64,000 bases of DNA from Paenibacillus_G sp049942825 (GTDB lineage Bacteria > Bacillota > Bacilli > Paenibacillales > NBRC-103111): the NCBI RefSeq assembly GCF_049942825.1, contig NZ_CP187970.1, positions 4,464,001 to 4,528,000 of the forward strand, in the 5' to 3' direction. The notes beneath the pieces are model-generated. The model made no database searches, was not told the origin of the DNA, and was given only the letters and a program-made list of their open reading frames with translations. The translations under genes and the position numbers were made by a program. This document shows, in pieces, positions 52,360 through 63,900 of this stretch; the first letter of the stretch is position 1, and the number at the start of each line of letters is the position of its first letter.

Positions 52360-52749
52360 TTATTCTCCCTGCCCTTGGTTCTCTCCCCCCTGATCTCCTT
52401 CTCCCGTTTTCTTTTCCTGTCCGGAGCCCTCCTTCTTTTTCTCTTCCTTTTTGTCTCCTCCTTCATCTTTCTTGCCCTCTTCTTTCTTGTCTTCTCCGTC
52501 CTTGCCCTCTTCTTTCGTGCCTGCGCTTTCTTCCTTTTCCCCCCCTCCTTCTTCTCCCCCCTGCCCTTCGTCTTCTTTCCGCAGCTCCTGCATTTCCTTG
52601 TCGTGCTCTTCGGCTTCTTTCTTATCCTTGTTGCGCTCTTCCTCTTCCGGGCTCGGCTGCTGCTGCATCTTCATGTTCATCTGACCTCCGCAGCCTGACA
52701 GCAGAACCGCAAGGATGCAGAAGATGTGCAGGGTTTTGCGCAGTTCCAA
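52360..52749 (-). CDS. Glu/Lys/Gly-rich lipoprotein
   Basis: 129 residues from TTG 52749 with GGAGGG eight bases upstream. Signal peptide HIFCILAVLLSG with lipobox cysteine (LLSGCGG), then a low-complexity charged tail (repeated KKEE, EGKK, GGDK). The tail is extended and probably disordered outside the membrane. The opposite-strand frame in the same region is a hydrophobic shadow. Function unknown; codon use matches neighbours. Confidence 0.8.
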   Translation of the reverse strand: MELRKTLHIFCILAVLLSGCGGQMNMKMQQQPSPEEEERNKDKKEAEEHDKEMQELRKEDEGQGGEEGGGEKEESAGTKEEGKDGEDKKEEGKKDEGGDKKEEKKKEGSGQEKKTGEGDQGGENQGQGE

Positions 52750-52854
52750 CTGGATCCCTCCATATTCCTCTTATGGTGATATCATCCCCTTTTTCGCGGC
52801 GAGTATGAATCGTCCGCCCCTTCTCCTGCCCGCATACATAATAAAGGGATTCAG

Positions 52855-52923
52855 GTGAAAGATAATCCTAAGAAGAAAATGGAACAGGAAAAATCGGACC
52901 CGTGTCTGGAGGCCCCGCAGTGA
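52855..52923 (+). CDS. Possible 22-residue peptide
   Basis: GTG start after AAAGGGATTCAG; peptide MKDNPKKKMEQEKSDP, then CLEAPQ. It is preceded by CATACATAATA, which resembles a mother-cell sporulation -10. Too short to judge; isolated between convergent minus-strand genes. Confidence 0.25.
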   Translation: MKDNPKKKMEQEKSDPCLEAPQ

Positions 52924-52976
52924 ACAAAGTGATTCTATGGTCGACCTCCTGTATCTGTATCAGATGTGGCGAACCA

Positions 52977-53009
52977 CAAAAGCTGCCGGCATTCTCATGA
53001 CGGCAGCCT
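52977..53009 (-). terminator. Terminator of the VOC gene
   Basis: GGCTGCCG / CGGCAGCTTTTG stem with loop on the minus strand, 13 bp after the VOC stop codon. Confidence 0.78.
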
Positions 53010-53021
53010 TCGACATGCAGC

Positions 53022-53360
53022 TTAACAGAGCACCTCTATCAGAAATCCGCCCGGGGCCTGCACATAGAATGTCCAGCCGTGGGATCTGACCGGGGGTTCC
53101 ACCTCGTAGCCGTCCTCCTTCAAGCGGCGATTGATCTCGTTCACCCGTTCTTCACTCTCCTGGATGAAGCCGATATGGAAGCTCTTCGGATAGGAGACCG
53201 AAGCTCCCTTCATTAAGGTAAACACAAAACCGTCGTCGTCCGACAGTACGGCGAAGCCGTCGCCGCGGGTATGCCGCGTCTGCAGCCCGAAGTACTTTTC
53301 CAGGAACCCCCTGGCTGCCGTGACATCCGTAACCGTGAGATTGAGATGGTTCAGCTTCAT
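53022..53360 (-). CDS. Small VOC-fold (glyoxalase-like) protein
   Basis: 112 residues. MKLNHLNLTVTDVTAARGFLEK starts the first module; YVQAPGGFLIEVL ends the second, giving His, Glu and other metal-ligand positions of the glyoxalase superfamily. It may be an antibiotic-binding or lactoylglutathione-lyase-like enzyme. ATG 53360 with AAGGAGGAGACATA upstream. Monocistronic. Confidence 0.87.
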   Translation of the reverse strand: MKLNHLNLTVTDVTAARGFLEKYFGLQTRHTRGDGFAVLSDDDGFVFTLMKGASVSYPKSFHIGFIQESEERVNEINRRLKEDGYEVEPPVRSHGWTFYVQAPGGFLIEVLC

Positions 53361-53450
53361 CGCTTATGTCTCCTCCTTATCGTGATAAGCCCTCCCTTGA
53401 ATTCAATATATTTCCATTCAGCTCTTTCTATGTAAGTTGACGATGTGCAC

Positions 53451-53495
53451 AAAATATCCCCCGCAGGGGACACTGGGTATCCTCCTGCGGGAGAT
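53451..53495 (-). terminator. Terminator of the aldo/keto reductase gene
   Basis: ATCTCCCGCAGG / CCTGCGGGGGAT stem followed by ATTTTG on the minus strand. Its sequence is similar to the hairpin at 56168-56214. Confidence 0.75.
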
Positions 53496-53539
53496 CTTAT
53501 CTGGACGCGTATGCGATGAAACGGAGCCGGTTCGCTGAC

Positions 53540-54541
53540 TTACTCCGCGGCCGTCCCCTGTGTTATCAGCCGCTCAATCTGCTCCATCTCCTGCGGAGTT
53601 AAGGGCCCGTGCTCCAGGGCTCCTGCGTTCTCCGTTACCTGCTGCACCGTACGGAACCCAGGGATCGGGATCGTCCATTCACTCTTGGCCCACAGCCAAG
53701 CGAGAGCCCCTTGGGTCAGCGTCCGGCCGCCCGAGGTCAGAAGGCCGCGGAGATCCTGCAGCCGCTCCGACATGCCCGGGGAAGGAACCCCGTCCTTGAA
53801 GTAGACCAGCCACTCCAGATCATTCCTCCGCCGGATATCCTTCGGATCTCCCACCTTGCTCGCCCCCGAGTATTTGCCTGTGAGCAGCCCCATGGCAAGC
53901 GGCCCGCGGTTAATGCTCGCCAGCCGGTGCTCTTCGCAGACCTCCAGCATCCGGGGATTCTCACGGAACAGGTTCAGCTCATGCTGGATCGCCGTGCACC
54001 GGCTGCCGCCCGCAAAGATCTCCGCCCGACCGGGATCATCCGTGGACCATCCGTAGCTGCGGATTTTTCCCTCCTGGGCCAAGGCCTCGAGCACCTCCAT
54101 CACCTCCGGCGCCAGATGCTCCGGATAATCGCCGAGGTGAAACTGATACAAGTCGATATAGTCGGTCTGCAGTCTTCTCAGTGAAGCTTCACATGCCTTC
54201 CGGATATAAGCTGGACCGGCCTCCATACCGAAAGCCTCCTTGGTCAGCTCATTAGTCACATAGCCGAATTTAGTGGCTATGACCGCATCGCTCCGCCGGC
54301 CCTTCAATGCTTGGCCGATGACCGTCTCGCTGTGTCCCGCGCCGTAATTGTCCGAGGTGTCGATGAACGTGATCCCGCTGTCGAGGGCACAATGAATCGC
54401 ATCGATCGACTCACGGTCACTCACTTCCCCCCATCCGAACGGCTTCCCAGTTGCCGCTTCGATCCAGGGTCCCCCGATCGCCCAGCATCCGATCCCGAGG
54501 GCACTCACTTCGATTCCCGATCTTCCCAATTGTCGTTTCAT
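53540..54541 (-). CDS. Aldo/keto reductase
   Basis: 333 residues, (beta/alpha)8 NADPH-dependent reductase. Tetrad residues are visible: Asp and Tyr in IDTSDNYGAGHSE, Lys in VIATKFGYV, His in LYQFHLGDYP. C-terminal cofactor motif WTIPIPGFRTVQQVTEN. The frame opens upstream at 54700 but ATG 54541 (or GTG 54544) follows AAAGGAG by the right distance. It is divergent from a MocR-type regulator. The substrate aldehyde is unknown. Confidence 0.92.
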   Translation of the reverse strand: MKRQLGRSGIEVSALGIGCWAIGGPWIEAATGKPFGWGEVSDRESIDAIHCALDSGITFIDTSDNYGAGHSETVIGQALKGRRSDAVIATKFGYVTNELTKEAFGMEAGPAYIRKACEASLRRLQTDYIDLYQFHLGDYPEHLAPEVMEVLEALAQEGKIRSYGWSTDDPGRAEIFAGGSRCTAIQHELNLFRENPRMLEVCEEHRLASINRGPLAMGLLTGKYSGASKVGDPKDIRRRNDLEWLVYFKDGVPSPGMSERLQDLRGLLTSGGRTLTQGALAWLWAKSEWTIPIPGFRTVQQVTENAGALEHGPLTPQEMEQIERLITQGTAAE

Positions 54542-54656
54542 CACGGTATTCATCTCCTTTGATCTTATCTGCATCTTCAGTATAATTGGAACTATCGGCC
54601 ATTCTAAGAGCCAAAAACCGGTTGATTCCGGGAACCAATTGGAGGTGGGGTTGCAC

Positions 54657-56069
54657 ATGTTCGGTTTCAGCCCGGCCGAAGGCGCCGGCTCCATGACCAA
54701 GCAGCTGTGCAGTCATCTGCGCGCACACATCGGGAACGGCACACTCCCCCCGGGCCTGCGCCTCCCGCCTACGCGCAGGGCCGCGCAGGAGCTTGGGATC
54801 GCGCGCAATATTGTGATCGAAGTCTATGAGCAGCTGACAGCGGAAGGGTACCTGATCACCCGGATCGGTGCAGGGACCTATGTAGCGAACAGCATAGAGC
54901 TTCGTAGTCCAAAGAGTGTTCCGCCGCAGCCGGCACCTGTACCTGCTCCTGTACCAAACCGCCATGCGGGCGATTGGATTGACTTTGACGCAGGCACACC
55001 GGATCTCCGGCACTTTCCACGCAAGCTGTGGAGCCAATATATGCGGGATGTAACCGCCAATGAGCCGGAGCATGTGCTCGACTACGGGGACTGCAGAGGG
55101 TCCGGAGCACTGAGAGAGACGCTGGTCCGTTATCTGTTCCGGGTGAAGGGCATCCGCTGCACGCCGGACCAAATCATCGTGACCTCCGGTACCTCGGAAG
55201 GATGCCTGCTCCTCGCCTCTGCTTTCGGGGACATGTTCCGTGCGGTCTATGTCGAAGAGCCGACGATAGGATTCATAGCGGACATCTTCAAGACACTCCA
55301 TTATACCGTTCATCCTGTCGAGGTCGATGCCCAGGGCATGAACGTCGGGCAGATCGATCCCTCCGCTCCCCAGGGTCTGCTCATCCTTACTCCCTCGCAC
55401 CAATACCCGACGGGCAGCATCCTCTCGATCCAGCGGAGGCAGCAGGCTGTCAAGTTGGCGGAGACCTACGGACATTATATTCTTGAAGACGATTACAACA
55501 GCGAGTTCCGGCACAAAGGCTCGCCCATCCCGCCGCTTCACCTTCTTGCACCCGACCGGGTCATCTATGCGGGCACATTCAGCAAAACCTTGTCCCCGGC
55601 CATCAAGCTGGGTTTTCTCATTGTGCCTCCCCATCTGGTGGATCGGATTCTTCAAACGAAAGCCGACCTGAACCTCTCTGCCTCGAGTCTGACGCAGATG
55701 GCCTTATCCCGATTCATCGAGGACGGCCACTTCGACCGGCACATCCATAAGATGAGGGCGATTTATCGGAAGAGACGCATCTTCTTAAAAGAGCAGGTTC
55801 AGCGCTTGTTCGGAGGGGAGACACAGGTTCTGGGGGATGAAGCGGGCATGCATGTCCAGCTGGTTTTTCGGCCGGAGGTGTATGGGAGCGTCGATTGGAA
55901 GGGCTGCGAAGCGTTCGGTGTCCGGTTGAGCTCCTTCGATGAGTATGCCCGGCGGCAGGGCCGGCATCCCGGGAAGATCGTACTCGGCTACGGGAAGCTG
56001 ACGGAGGCGGATATCGCGGAAGGGCTGCGGAAGCTGCATGCGTTTGTACAGTCGGTGAAGTCCGTTTAG
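54657..56069 (+). CDS. MocR/PdxR-type regulator (GntR helix fused to aminotransferase)
   Basis: 470 residues. GntR winged helix (~1-75: GTLPPGLRLPPTRRAAQEL, NIVIEVYEQLTAEGYL) joined by a Pro-rich linker to a fold-type-I aminotransferase domain (~110-470). The pyridoxal-phosphate Lys is in GTFSKTLSPAIKLGF. ATG 54657 has GGAGGTG nine bases before it; the TTG at 54639 is within that site. Such proteins sense pyridoxal-phosphate and regulate adjacent genes, here perhaps the divergent aldo/keto reductase. Confidence 0.92.
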   Translation: MFGFSPAEGAGSMTKQLCSHLRAHIGNGTLPPGLRLPPTRRAAQELGIARNIVIEVYEQLTAEGYLITRIGAGTYVANSIELRSPKSVPPQPAPVPAPVPNRHAGDWIDFDAGTPDLRHFPRKLWSQYMRDVTANEPEHVLDYGDCRGSGALRETLVRYLFRVKGIRCTPDQIIVTSGTSEGCLLLASAFGDMFRAVYVEEPTIGFIADIFKTLHYTVHPVEVDAQGMNVGQIDPSAPQGLLILTPSHQYPTGSILSIQRRQQAVKLAETYGHYILEDDYNSEFRHKGSPIPPLHLLAPDRVIYAGTFSKTLSPAIKLGFLIVPPHLVDRILQTKADLNLSASSLTQMALSRFIEDGHFDRHIHKMRAIYRKRRIFLKEQVQRLFGGETQVLGDEAGMHVQLVFRPEVYGSVDWKGCEAFGVRLSSFDEYARRQGRHPGKIVLGYGKLTEADIAEGLRKLHAFVQSVKSV

Positions 56070-56167
56070 TGGCCGGTGCTGTGAATCTAGTGAAACGGCT
56101 TAGCGATAATATCCCGAGTTCCCACAAGTAGTCCCTTATTCAGCTCATCCTGCGGCTTATTCATGAA

Positions 56168-56214
56168 AATACCCCGCAGGAGACACTCGGGAAGTGTCTT
56201 CCTTGCGGGGTATT
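56168..56214. terminator. Terminator between MocR and quinone-reductase genes
   Basis: AATACCCCGC.. / ..GCGGGGTATT with inner GACACTC/GTGTC pairing; four T on the minus strand. Confidence 0.75.
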
Positions 56215-56239
56215 GCGGGTAGCCTGACACATGAGGGCA

Positions 56240-56824
56240 TCAGAACGAGCTGAATTTGTCGTGAACCCGGGCCAGCATCTCTTTGCGCGTTTCATCCGTG
56301 GCTACTGAAGTGACGCCGCCGAACAGGAAGTGCTCCAAGACTTCGATGCCGCAGAAATCAAAGATGCCGCTCTCCGAGGTTTTCCTCAGCGCTTCGTTCA
56401 TACCGCTCGTTTCATACACATCGCCGGGCGTACCGTACGTGTTGATGAGGATGCCTTTTTTGCCGGTGAACAGCTTGTCGATCCCGCCCTCGCTGTTGTA
56501 TTGGTACGCGAAGCCGTAAGAGAAGGTCCGGTCCACATAGCCCTTGATGATCGCCGGAAGGCCCGTCCACCAGATCGGATAGATGAAGGTGATGACGTCC
56601 GCGTTAGCCAGATGCTCCTGCTCCGTCTTGATATCCGCCGGCGCCCTTCCTTCCCGGAGCGATGCCGTGTCTGTGGGGGTGAGCACGGGGTGGAAATTCA
56701 ATTTATACAGATCGCGCACGCAGATCTCATGCCCTTTCGCCTTCAGGGCGGCTGTGACGGTGTCCAGGATGGCGTTGTTGAAGCTTCCTTGATGCGGGTG
56801 CGCATACACAATCAGGTGATTCAT
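56240..56824 (-). CDS. NAD(P)H-quinone oxidoreductase, flavodoxin-like
   Basis: 194 residues, Flavodoxin_2 family. HLIVYAHPHQGSFNNAIL holds the FMN/FAD phosphate loop; FIYPIWWTGLPAIIKGYVDR and LINTYGTPGDVY shape the active site. Two-electron reduction of quinones. ATG 56824 follows GGAGGAAAAGTAACC. Monocistronic between a terminator and the NRPS end. Confidence 0.92.
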   Translation of the reverse strand: MNHLIVYAHPHQGSFNNAILDTVTAALKAKGHEICVRDLYKLNFHPVLTPTDTASLREGRAPADIKTEQEHLANADVITFIYPIWWTGLPAIIKGYVDRTFSYGFAYQYNSEGGIDKLFTGKKGILINTYGTPGDVYETSGMNEALRKTSESGIFDFCGIEVLEHFLFGGVTSVATDETRKEMLARVHDKFSSF

Positions 56825-57048
56825 GGTTACTTTTCCTCCAGATACAGGTCCTACGGTAAGCTTCTCAAGGAAGCGTCCTGTCGATTAGTGGCTCCAGTAT
56901 CATCCTTTCCACCTTTTCCCTTTCCCATTCCTCCCATCAGGTTTATTCCCGTCTGCAAAGCGCAGCCGTTCCGCCTTGGCCCCATGCATCAGGCCAAGCC
57001 CTGCGCCGGCGCTTCGTGAACAGCGGCCTGGCACATCTCATTCCCTAT

Positions 57049-60000
57049 CTAACCGATCCCGGGAACGAGCCGCCCTTCTCCCATGCGTACCGCCGAGCTT
57101 CCCTCTGCAATGCTTCCCCCTGCTTTGCTTCCCAGGGTAATTCCCCGGATGATCTCCGCGTTGCCTTCCACATGTTCTTTGTTCAGCATCGTATCATGTC
57201 CGCCGAGGCCCTGGTATTCCCTCACGCTTCCGGTCGTCGCCGTTTGCCAATGGGCGTACTCCCGGTCATAGTCCCCTTCGACCGGCACGGTCGAGCGGAG
57301 CAGATGAATGTCGGCGTGCACGCTTCCGCTGTTCTCGAGCATGTAAAAGTACGTGAGGAACCCCTTCAGCCGGTCTTTATCTTTCTCCTTGAACTGATAA
57401 TCCTGAAACACCGGATGCTTCATATAATGCCGGCAGAGCAGCTCGAGATCTTCTTCCGACGGCATGCCCGCGTCCTTCTTGCGGTAGCAGTCGAGCAGGA
57501 TCAGGCGCGACACCGGATGTCCGGCCGCCTCCAGCGCCTTGACCGCCTCGAAAGCCAGGTGCCCCCCGGAGGAATAGCCGAGCAGGACATAGGGCCCTTC
57601 ACGCTGGACGCCGGTGATCAGCTCTACATAATGCTCCATATGGTGCGGATGGTCGATATAATCGATGGAATAGACCGAGATGTCCTGCAGCTGCCGGCCG
57701 AGCTCATGATAGATCATGCCAAGCCCGCCCATCGGTGTAAAACAGAACAGCGGCGTGCGGTCCTTCTTATTCATGAGCATGATGGCCTTGGGCTCGGTTT
57801 TGTACCGGCCCATCAAGTAGGAAGCCATCCCCCGGGGAGAAGGCGATTCCATCATGACCGCCAGCGGCAGCTCCACACCGAAATCCTGATGGATCCGGGA
57901 GACGAGCATCATCGCCTTCAGGGAAGTGCCCCCCGCTTCGAAAAAATCGTCGGTCACCCCGATCCGCCGGTCCAGCAGCTCCTGGCAGAGAGCCGACAGG
58001 CGGTGCTCCCACTGGTTCTTAGCGGCGGTGTTCTTCCGCTCGATGAGCAGCCCTTCGGGCTGTGGAAGCGCATGGCGGTCAATTTTGCCGTTCGCCGACA
58101 GCGGCATTGCGTCCAGCCGGATGAAATGGGCGGGAATCATATACACCGGCAGCCGGGCAGAGCAGTGGTCCCGCAGCTGTTCTTCGCCGTCAGCTGCGGA
58201 GCCATCCGCCGGCACGTAATAGGCGCATAGCCGCTTGTCCTCGGGGGCAGCCTCATAGGCGGTTACCGCCGCGTCCCTGACATGGCGGCTGGCCCGCAGC
58301 ACTTCTTCGATCTCACCTGGCTCGATGCGGTACCCCCGGATTTTGACCTGATCGTCCCCGCGTCCCGTATACTCCAGCCGGCCGTCCGGCAGCCACCGGG
58401 CGGTATCCCCGGAGCGGTACATGCGCTCCCCCGATTGGAACGGGTCTGCGGCGAATGCTTCCGCCGTCAAGTCCGACCGGTTCAGATACCCCCGGGCCAG
58501 CCCCGCTCCGGCGATCCACAGGTCCCCCTTCACGCCGACCGGCAGCAGCCTGAGCTGCTCATCCAGGATATAGATCCGGGCGCCGGGAATCGGCCGGCCG
58601 ATGGAGAGCTTCCCGCCGGGCGCGATGTGCCGCTCGCAGGTCGTAATGATGCTGTTCTCCGTAGGGCCGTATTCGTCGGCAAGCTCGATGTGCGGGAACA
58701 CCTCTCTGCTGCGCTCCACCAGCCGCTGCGGCAGCTTCTCCCCGCCCAGGGTAACAACCCGGAGCGAGGACGCCTCTTCCTCCCCGAGGCATTCCAGCAG
58801 CACGGCATACAGGCTCGGCACACATTCGATATGGGTCACTCCCTGTTCCTTAATCAGCTTGCGAAGCGCAAGCGGGTCCTTCGCCGCCCGGTCCGGCGCC
58901 AGCACGACCGCCGCGCCCGAGAGCAGGGGCGGGAGCAAACACGACAGGAACGCATCGAAGGCAAAGGAGTAGACCTGCAGCACCCGGTCCTCCGGACGGA
59001 AGCCGAATTCCCTCCGGCGCCACAGCATCGTATTCACGGCGCCCCGATGCTCGATCATCACTCCTTTGGGACGGCCGGTCGTGCCGGAGGTGTAGATCAC
59101 ATAGGCCAGATCGCCGAGACGACTGTGCGGCGGGAGCTCCTCCGCCTCTTCGCTTACCTCCAAGGACTCTTCCAGGAGCAGGGTCACGCCGTTCCAATCG
59201 CTGCCGGACAGGCCGCCGCCGGACAGCAGCAGCTTCGCCCCGCTGTCGTCCAGCATATACCGCTGGCGCTCTTCCGGATAATCCGGGTCGATGGGGACGA
59301 AAGCCCCGCCCGCCTTCCAGACGGCCAGCATGCCGGCGACCAGATCAGGAGACCGCACGGCACGAAGGCCCACGATCTCCTCGGACCGCACCCCTGCACT
59401 TCGCAGACGGAGGGCCAGCCGGTCCGCCCGCTGCTGAAGCTCGCGGTAGGTCACGCCCCTGCCTTCGAAGATCAGCGCCGGGAGGTCCGGCGTGCGGCGG
59501 ACCTGCTCGTCGAAGAGCATATGCAGCGGCTTCGCCTCCTCCGCCGGTACAGGCTCACGGAAGAAGGACCGGAGCAGCCTTGCTTCCTCTCGCGGAGTCA
59601 GAATGCCGATCCGACTCACGGGATCGTGCTCCTGCAGCACCGCCGCATCTATTGTGTGCAGCAGCTGCGCCTTCAGCTGTTCGATAAACCAATCCTCATG
59701 CAGCCCGGGATGATAGCTGAATTTGATCTGTCCTTCCTCGGGATAAATATGAACGGTTAGGTGATAATTGATTTCCTCCGTATGAATCGCCGAGATCTCA
59801 AAGCCAAGATGCCTGCGGGATTCCTCCGGGTTCAGAGACTCGCGGTCGACCGGGAAGTTCTCGAATACGAGAAAGTGATCGATCCGGGCATGCTTCAGAT
59901 CCGTTTCCTGCATGATGTCCCGGTAGGAGACATAATCATGCGGCATCGACTCCAGCGCACGCTGCTGCACTCCTTTCAGGCATTCGGCAAATGCTGCGTC

Positions 60001-60933
60001 CGGGTTCAACCGGATCCGCACCGGAATCGTATTGATGAGGAGTCCGACCATCCGCTCAATCCCCTCGATCGGGGCCGTCCGCCCGGAGACGATCGAGCCG
60101 AATACGATATCGTCAGAGCGGGTGTACCGCCTCATGACCAGCGCCCACACGGTTTGGAAGACGCTGTTGACCGTCACCTCATGCCGGCGTGCGAGCCCTT
60201 CGAGTCCCCGGCTGCGCTCTGCGCCGAGCTCGAACAGCACCTCCTTGACCGCTGCAGCGCCGGAGGATCTCAGGATGCCCTGTGGGGCGGCGGGAAGCGC
60301 CTCGGCCGCCCGGTACCCTTCGAAATAGGTCTTCCAATAACGGAGCGAGGCTTCCCTGGGCCGTTCCTGGAGCCAATCCAGATAGAGCCGGTACGGGACT
60401 TCTTCGCGCAGCGGGATGTCCTGGCCTTGTCTCAGCAGGCGGTATCCCTCCAGTAGGTCGCGGAAGAGATTGGAGAACGACCAGCCGTCCATGATGATAT
60501 GGTGGTTGTTGAAGATGAACCGGTAAGCGGCCTCCCCCGTCCGGAAGACGGTTATTCGAAGGAGTAGATCCTTCGCCAGATCGAAGTCGCGGTCCTTGTT
60601 CGCCTGCTTCCACTGCGCCAGGAAGCGCTCCTGCTCCTCCGCCCCGAGTTCCGCGAGATCCTCGTAATGCAGGCGGAACTGCCGCTAATGGAGCACCACC
60701 TGTACCGGGCGCGCCATGTTCTGCTGGACGAAGACCGTTCTCAAGCTGTCGTAGCGCCGGATCAGCTCGTTCATGCTCCGTTCGAGGAGCGGCACATCCA
60801 GCTCCCCGAGCAGGTTCAATTCAATCTCCACAAAATACAGCCGGGATTCCTTATCCGCCAGCGAGGTATAGAACATCCCTTCCTGCGTCGGAGTCAGCGG
60901 ATCGATTCGCTTGATCTTATCCCTCGGTTTCAT
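57049..60933 (-). pseudogene. NRPS termination module (C-A-T-TE) interrupted by an amber codon
   Basis: ATG 60933 (AGGAGG) opens a condensation domain (KIKRIDPLTPTQEGMF). Codon 83 is TAG (60687-60685), between two stretches that both fit the C-domain fold; the same frame continues RQFRLHYEDL and reaches the intact catalytic HHIIMDG at ~145. Next: adenylation (~460-960; YTSGTTGRPKGVMIEH, DEYGPTEN), carrier domain (FFEAGGTSLKA, Ser ~1025), thioesterase (~1080-1290; GYSSGGHLAFE, GGHDTML). The TE releases the peptide. Unless the stop is read through or is an error, the assembly line cannot finish. The substrate was not assigned. Confidence 0.88.
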
Positions 60934-60984
60934 CGCAGCCTCCTGTTCTCTGCGGGGACAGCCTCCTGCAGCCCCCGTGAATCA

Positions 60985-63900
60985 TTATTCAATGGATTCG
61001 ACAAGATCATAGAGTCCATCCAGCTCTTCCAGGGACAGGGACGCGTATCCGAGATCGCTCGGCGTCTCCTCGCTGTGCGGCTTCACGGAGCAGTGGCGGA
61101 TGACCGCCAGCAGGTTCTCTCTTAGCTTCTCCAGCAGGGCTGCGATCGTCTCTTCCTTGTGAATCCGGCGGTTGTAATCCATAAGCAGGTGCAGGCAGCC
61201 TTCTTGCACATAAGCGGTGATAAGCACAACCGCCGTCCGTTCGGACTCCAGTGAAGTGAGCCGGCCGGTTGGCAGCGCCGATGCGCCGAAGTGCTCCCGC
61301 TGCAGGTCCCGGCCGATCTGCCCCAGGTAATTAAAGCAAACCTGCGGCCGGAGCCGGCACTCCAGTCCTTCTTTCAGCTCGTCGGGCGTCAAATATTTGA
61401 GAATCCCATAGCCGACACCGCCCTTAGGCACCTGACGAAGCTGTTCTTTGACCGACCGGATGCTGTAGGATAGGTCGTCTTCCCGGCTGATCTCGAGCAC
61501 AACTGGATACTGCGAGGTGAACCAGCCGACCGTCCGGTTCACATTGACGCCCTTGATGATCGGCTCCCTGCCGTGCCCTTCCATCCCCAGCGTAATCCGG
61601 CCGGATGCCGTCCATTCCTTGAGGGTGAGCCCGGCGGCCGTCAGCAGAATGTCGTTGATCTCCGTTTTGTAAGCATGGTGGACCCCCTTCAGCAGAGCCT
61701 CGGTCTCCTCCCCGGTCAGCCGGGCGCTGAGCGTGCGCTCATCTATGGCCAGATTCTCGATCCCTGTGTAATCCTCCGGGATCGGCCGGCAGGGAATTTC
61801 CTCCACCGACTTCCAATAAGGAATCTGCCTGAGCAGCTCACTGCTTCTCGCATACTTCTGCAGCTCCCGGGCCCAGCGCTGGAAGGAATCGGTCTTGGCC
61901 GGCAGACAGATCTCCCGGCCCTCTGCGGCCTGTCCGTAAACCGCATCCAAATCCTCCAGCAGAATCCGCCAGGAGACCCAGTCCATGACGAGGTGATGGG
62001 CCACCAACAGGAGATGATCCCCGTCCTCCGCACGGAACAGAGCCGCCTTCCACAAAGAGCCCTGCTCGAGCTGCATGCTTTCGTGCAGGCGGTTGGCATG
62101 GACGGCCAATTCCTGCTCTGGAGGCAGGTTGCCGAGCAGCCGGATGACATGAAGCTCCGGCTCCCATTCCTCCACCGGCCGGTTGTACAACCCCGGCCCT
62201 CCCCTGTCCCACTTCGAGAGGACGGTACAGCGCAGGATGTCGTGATGCTCGGCGAGCTTGATCATCGCCTGCCGCAGGGCATTCTCATCGAATCCGTCCG
62301 CACGCCGGATGATGACCGCCTGATTCCAGTGGTCCGGTTCGGCGAACGCTTCCTCGAAGAACCAGCTTGTGATCGGCGTCTCCGCGATCGCTCCGGTGAC
62401 GGGGAGCTGATCGGCGTAGGACGTGACGGGCTGGATATGGGCGATGAGATCCTTCAGCACCGGATGGATGAAGAGCTGCTTCATGTCGATCTCCCACCCC
62501 GACTTGTACAGGCGGGAAGCAATGCCGATCGCCATGATCGAGTCGCCCCCGAGCGAGAAAAAGTTGTCGTGGAGGCCGACGTCCGGTGCACCCAGCACCT
62601 CTTCCCAGACGGAGGCCATGAGCTTCTCGAGCTCGTTTTCCGGCGGAACGTACGCAGCCGCATTCCGGTCCAGCGCTGCAGGCTCCGGCAGGCGCTTCAG
62701 ATCCAGCTTGCCGCTGGTGGTCAGCGGGAACTGCTCCACACGGATATAATGGGCCGGAATCATGTAGGAGGGCAGCCGCTCGAACAACAGCGCCCGGAGC
62801 TCCTCGCTGCCGATTTCCGTGTAGGAAGTGTAGTACGCACACAGCCCTGTACCGCCCGAAGACCGCCGGTACGGGGCCACGGCAGCCTTGATGACGCGGG
62901 GATGCTGCTGCAGCATCCATTCGATCTCGCCTCTCTCCACCCGGATGCCGTTGATCTTGAGCTGGTCGTCCCTCCGACCGAGATAGGCGATCGTGCCGTC
63001 CGGCAGCCATTTGGCATAATCGCCGGTGCGGTACAGCCGTCCGCCACCGAACGGGTTAGCGGGGAACCGCTTCGAGGTCTCCTCCGCGAGCCCCAGATAC
63101 CCGCGGGCCAGATTGGCTCCGCCGACATACATCTCGCCCCTGACGCCCTCCGGAACGGGCTGCATCTGTGCGTCCAGAATGTATACCTGCGTATTGGCGA
63201 TCGGCGAACCGATGCAGTGCAGCTTGCCCTCCGGCGTGAATTCGTGGGCCGTCACGAACACGGCCGTTTCGGTCGGTCCGTACAGATTGAGCATCCGTCT
63301 TCCGTCAAGCAGCCATCCGCTCACATCGAAGGAAATCACTTCACCTCCGGCAGCAACCGTACGCAGTGCCGCCGGCAGCTCCGTAGGCTTCAGGGTGGAC
63401 AGGATCGGAGGCGTCAACAGGACCGCTGTCACCCGGTGCCGCTCAAGCAGCCCCCTCAGCGCTTCTCCCCCTGCGCGGGCTTCCGGGGAGACGAGGCACA
63501 GCGCAGCACCGGAGGAGAGCGGGCAGAACATCTCCAGGACCGACGCATCGAACGTCGGGGAGGCGAACTGAAGCATCACGCCGTCCTGGGCGCCCTTCAG
63601 TTCGAACAGCCCCATCGCTTCCTCGACCGCGTTGCAGATGCCCGCGTGCTCCATGGCCACTCCCTTCGGGGCACCCGTGGAGCCTGAGGTATACAGCACG
63701 TAGGCGAGTGTGCCGCCCTCCGCGGCGGATGGCGGGTTGCCGCCTTCCTCCGCATCGATTGAGGACCAGTCGCCATCCAGCTCCAGGACGAAGCTGAGCG
63801 TAGGGTGAGTGAGACGGACCGCGTCGTCCGTCACCGCATACCGCATCCCCGAACCGTTAACAATCCCCGAGACCCGCTCCTGCGGAAAATCCGGATCCAT

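Noticed and set aside
52264..52698. 144-codon hydrophobic plus-strand frame
   Set aside because: It is the complement of the Glu/Lys-rich lipoprotein tail; the minus strand has a signal peptide, lipobox and ribosome site.
57049..60492. NRPS gene starting at the ATG at 60492
   Set aside because: That ATG lies inside the HHIIMDG catalytic motif; the real start is at 60933 and the frame is broken by the TAG at 60685-60687.
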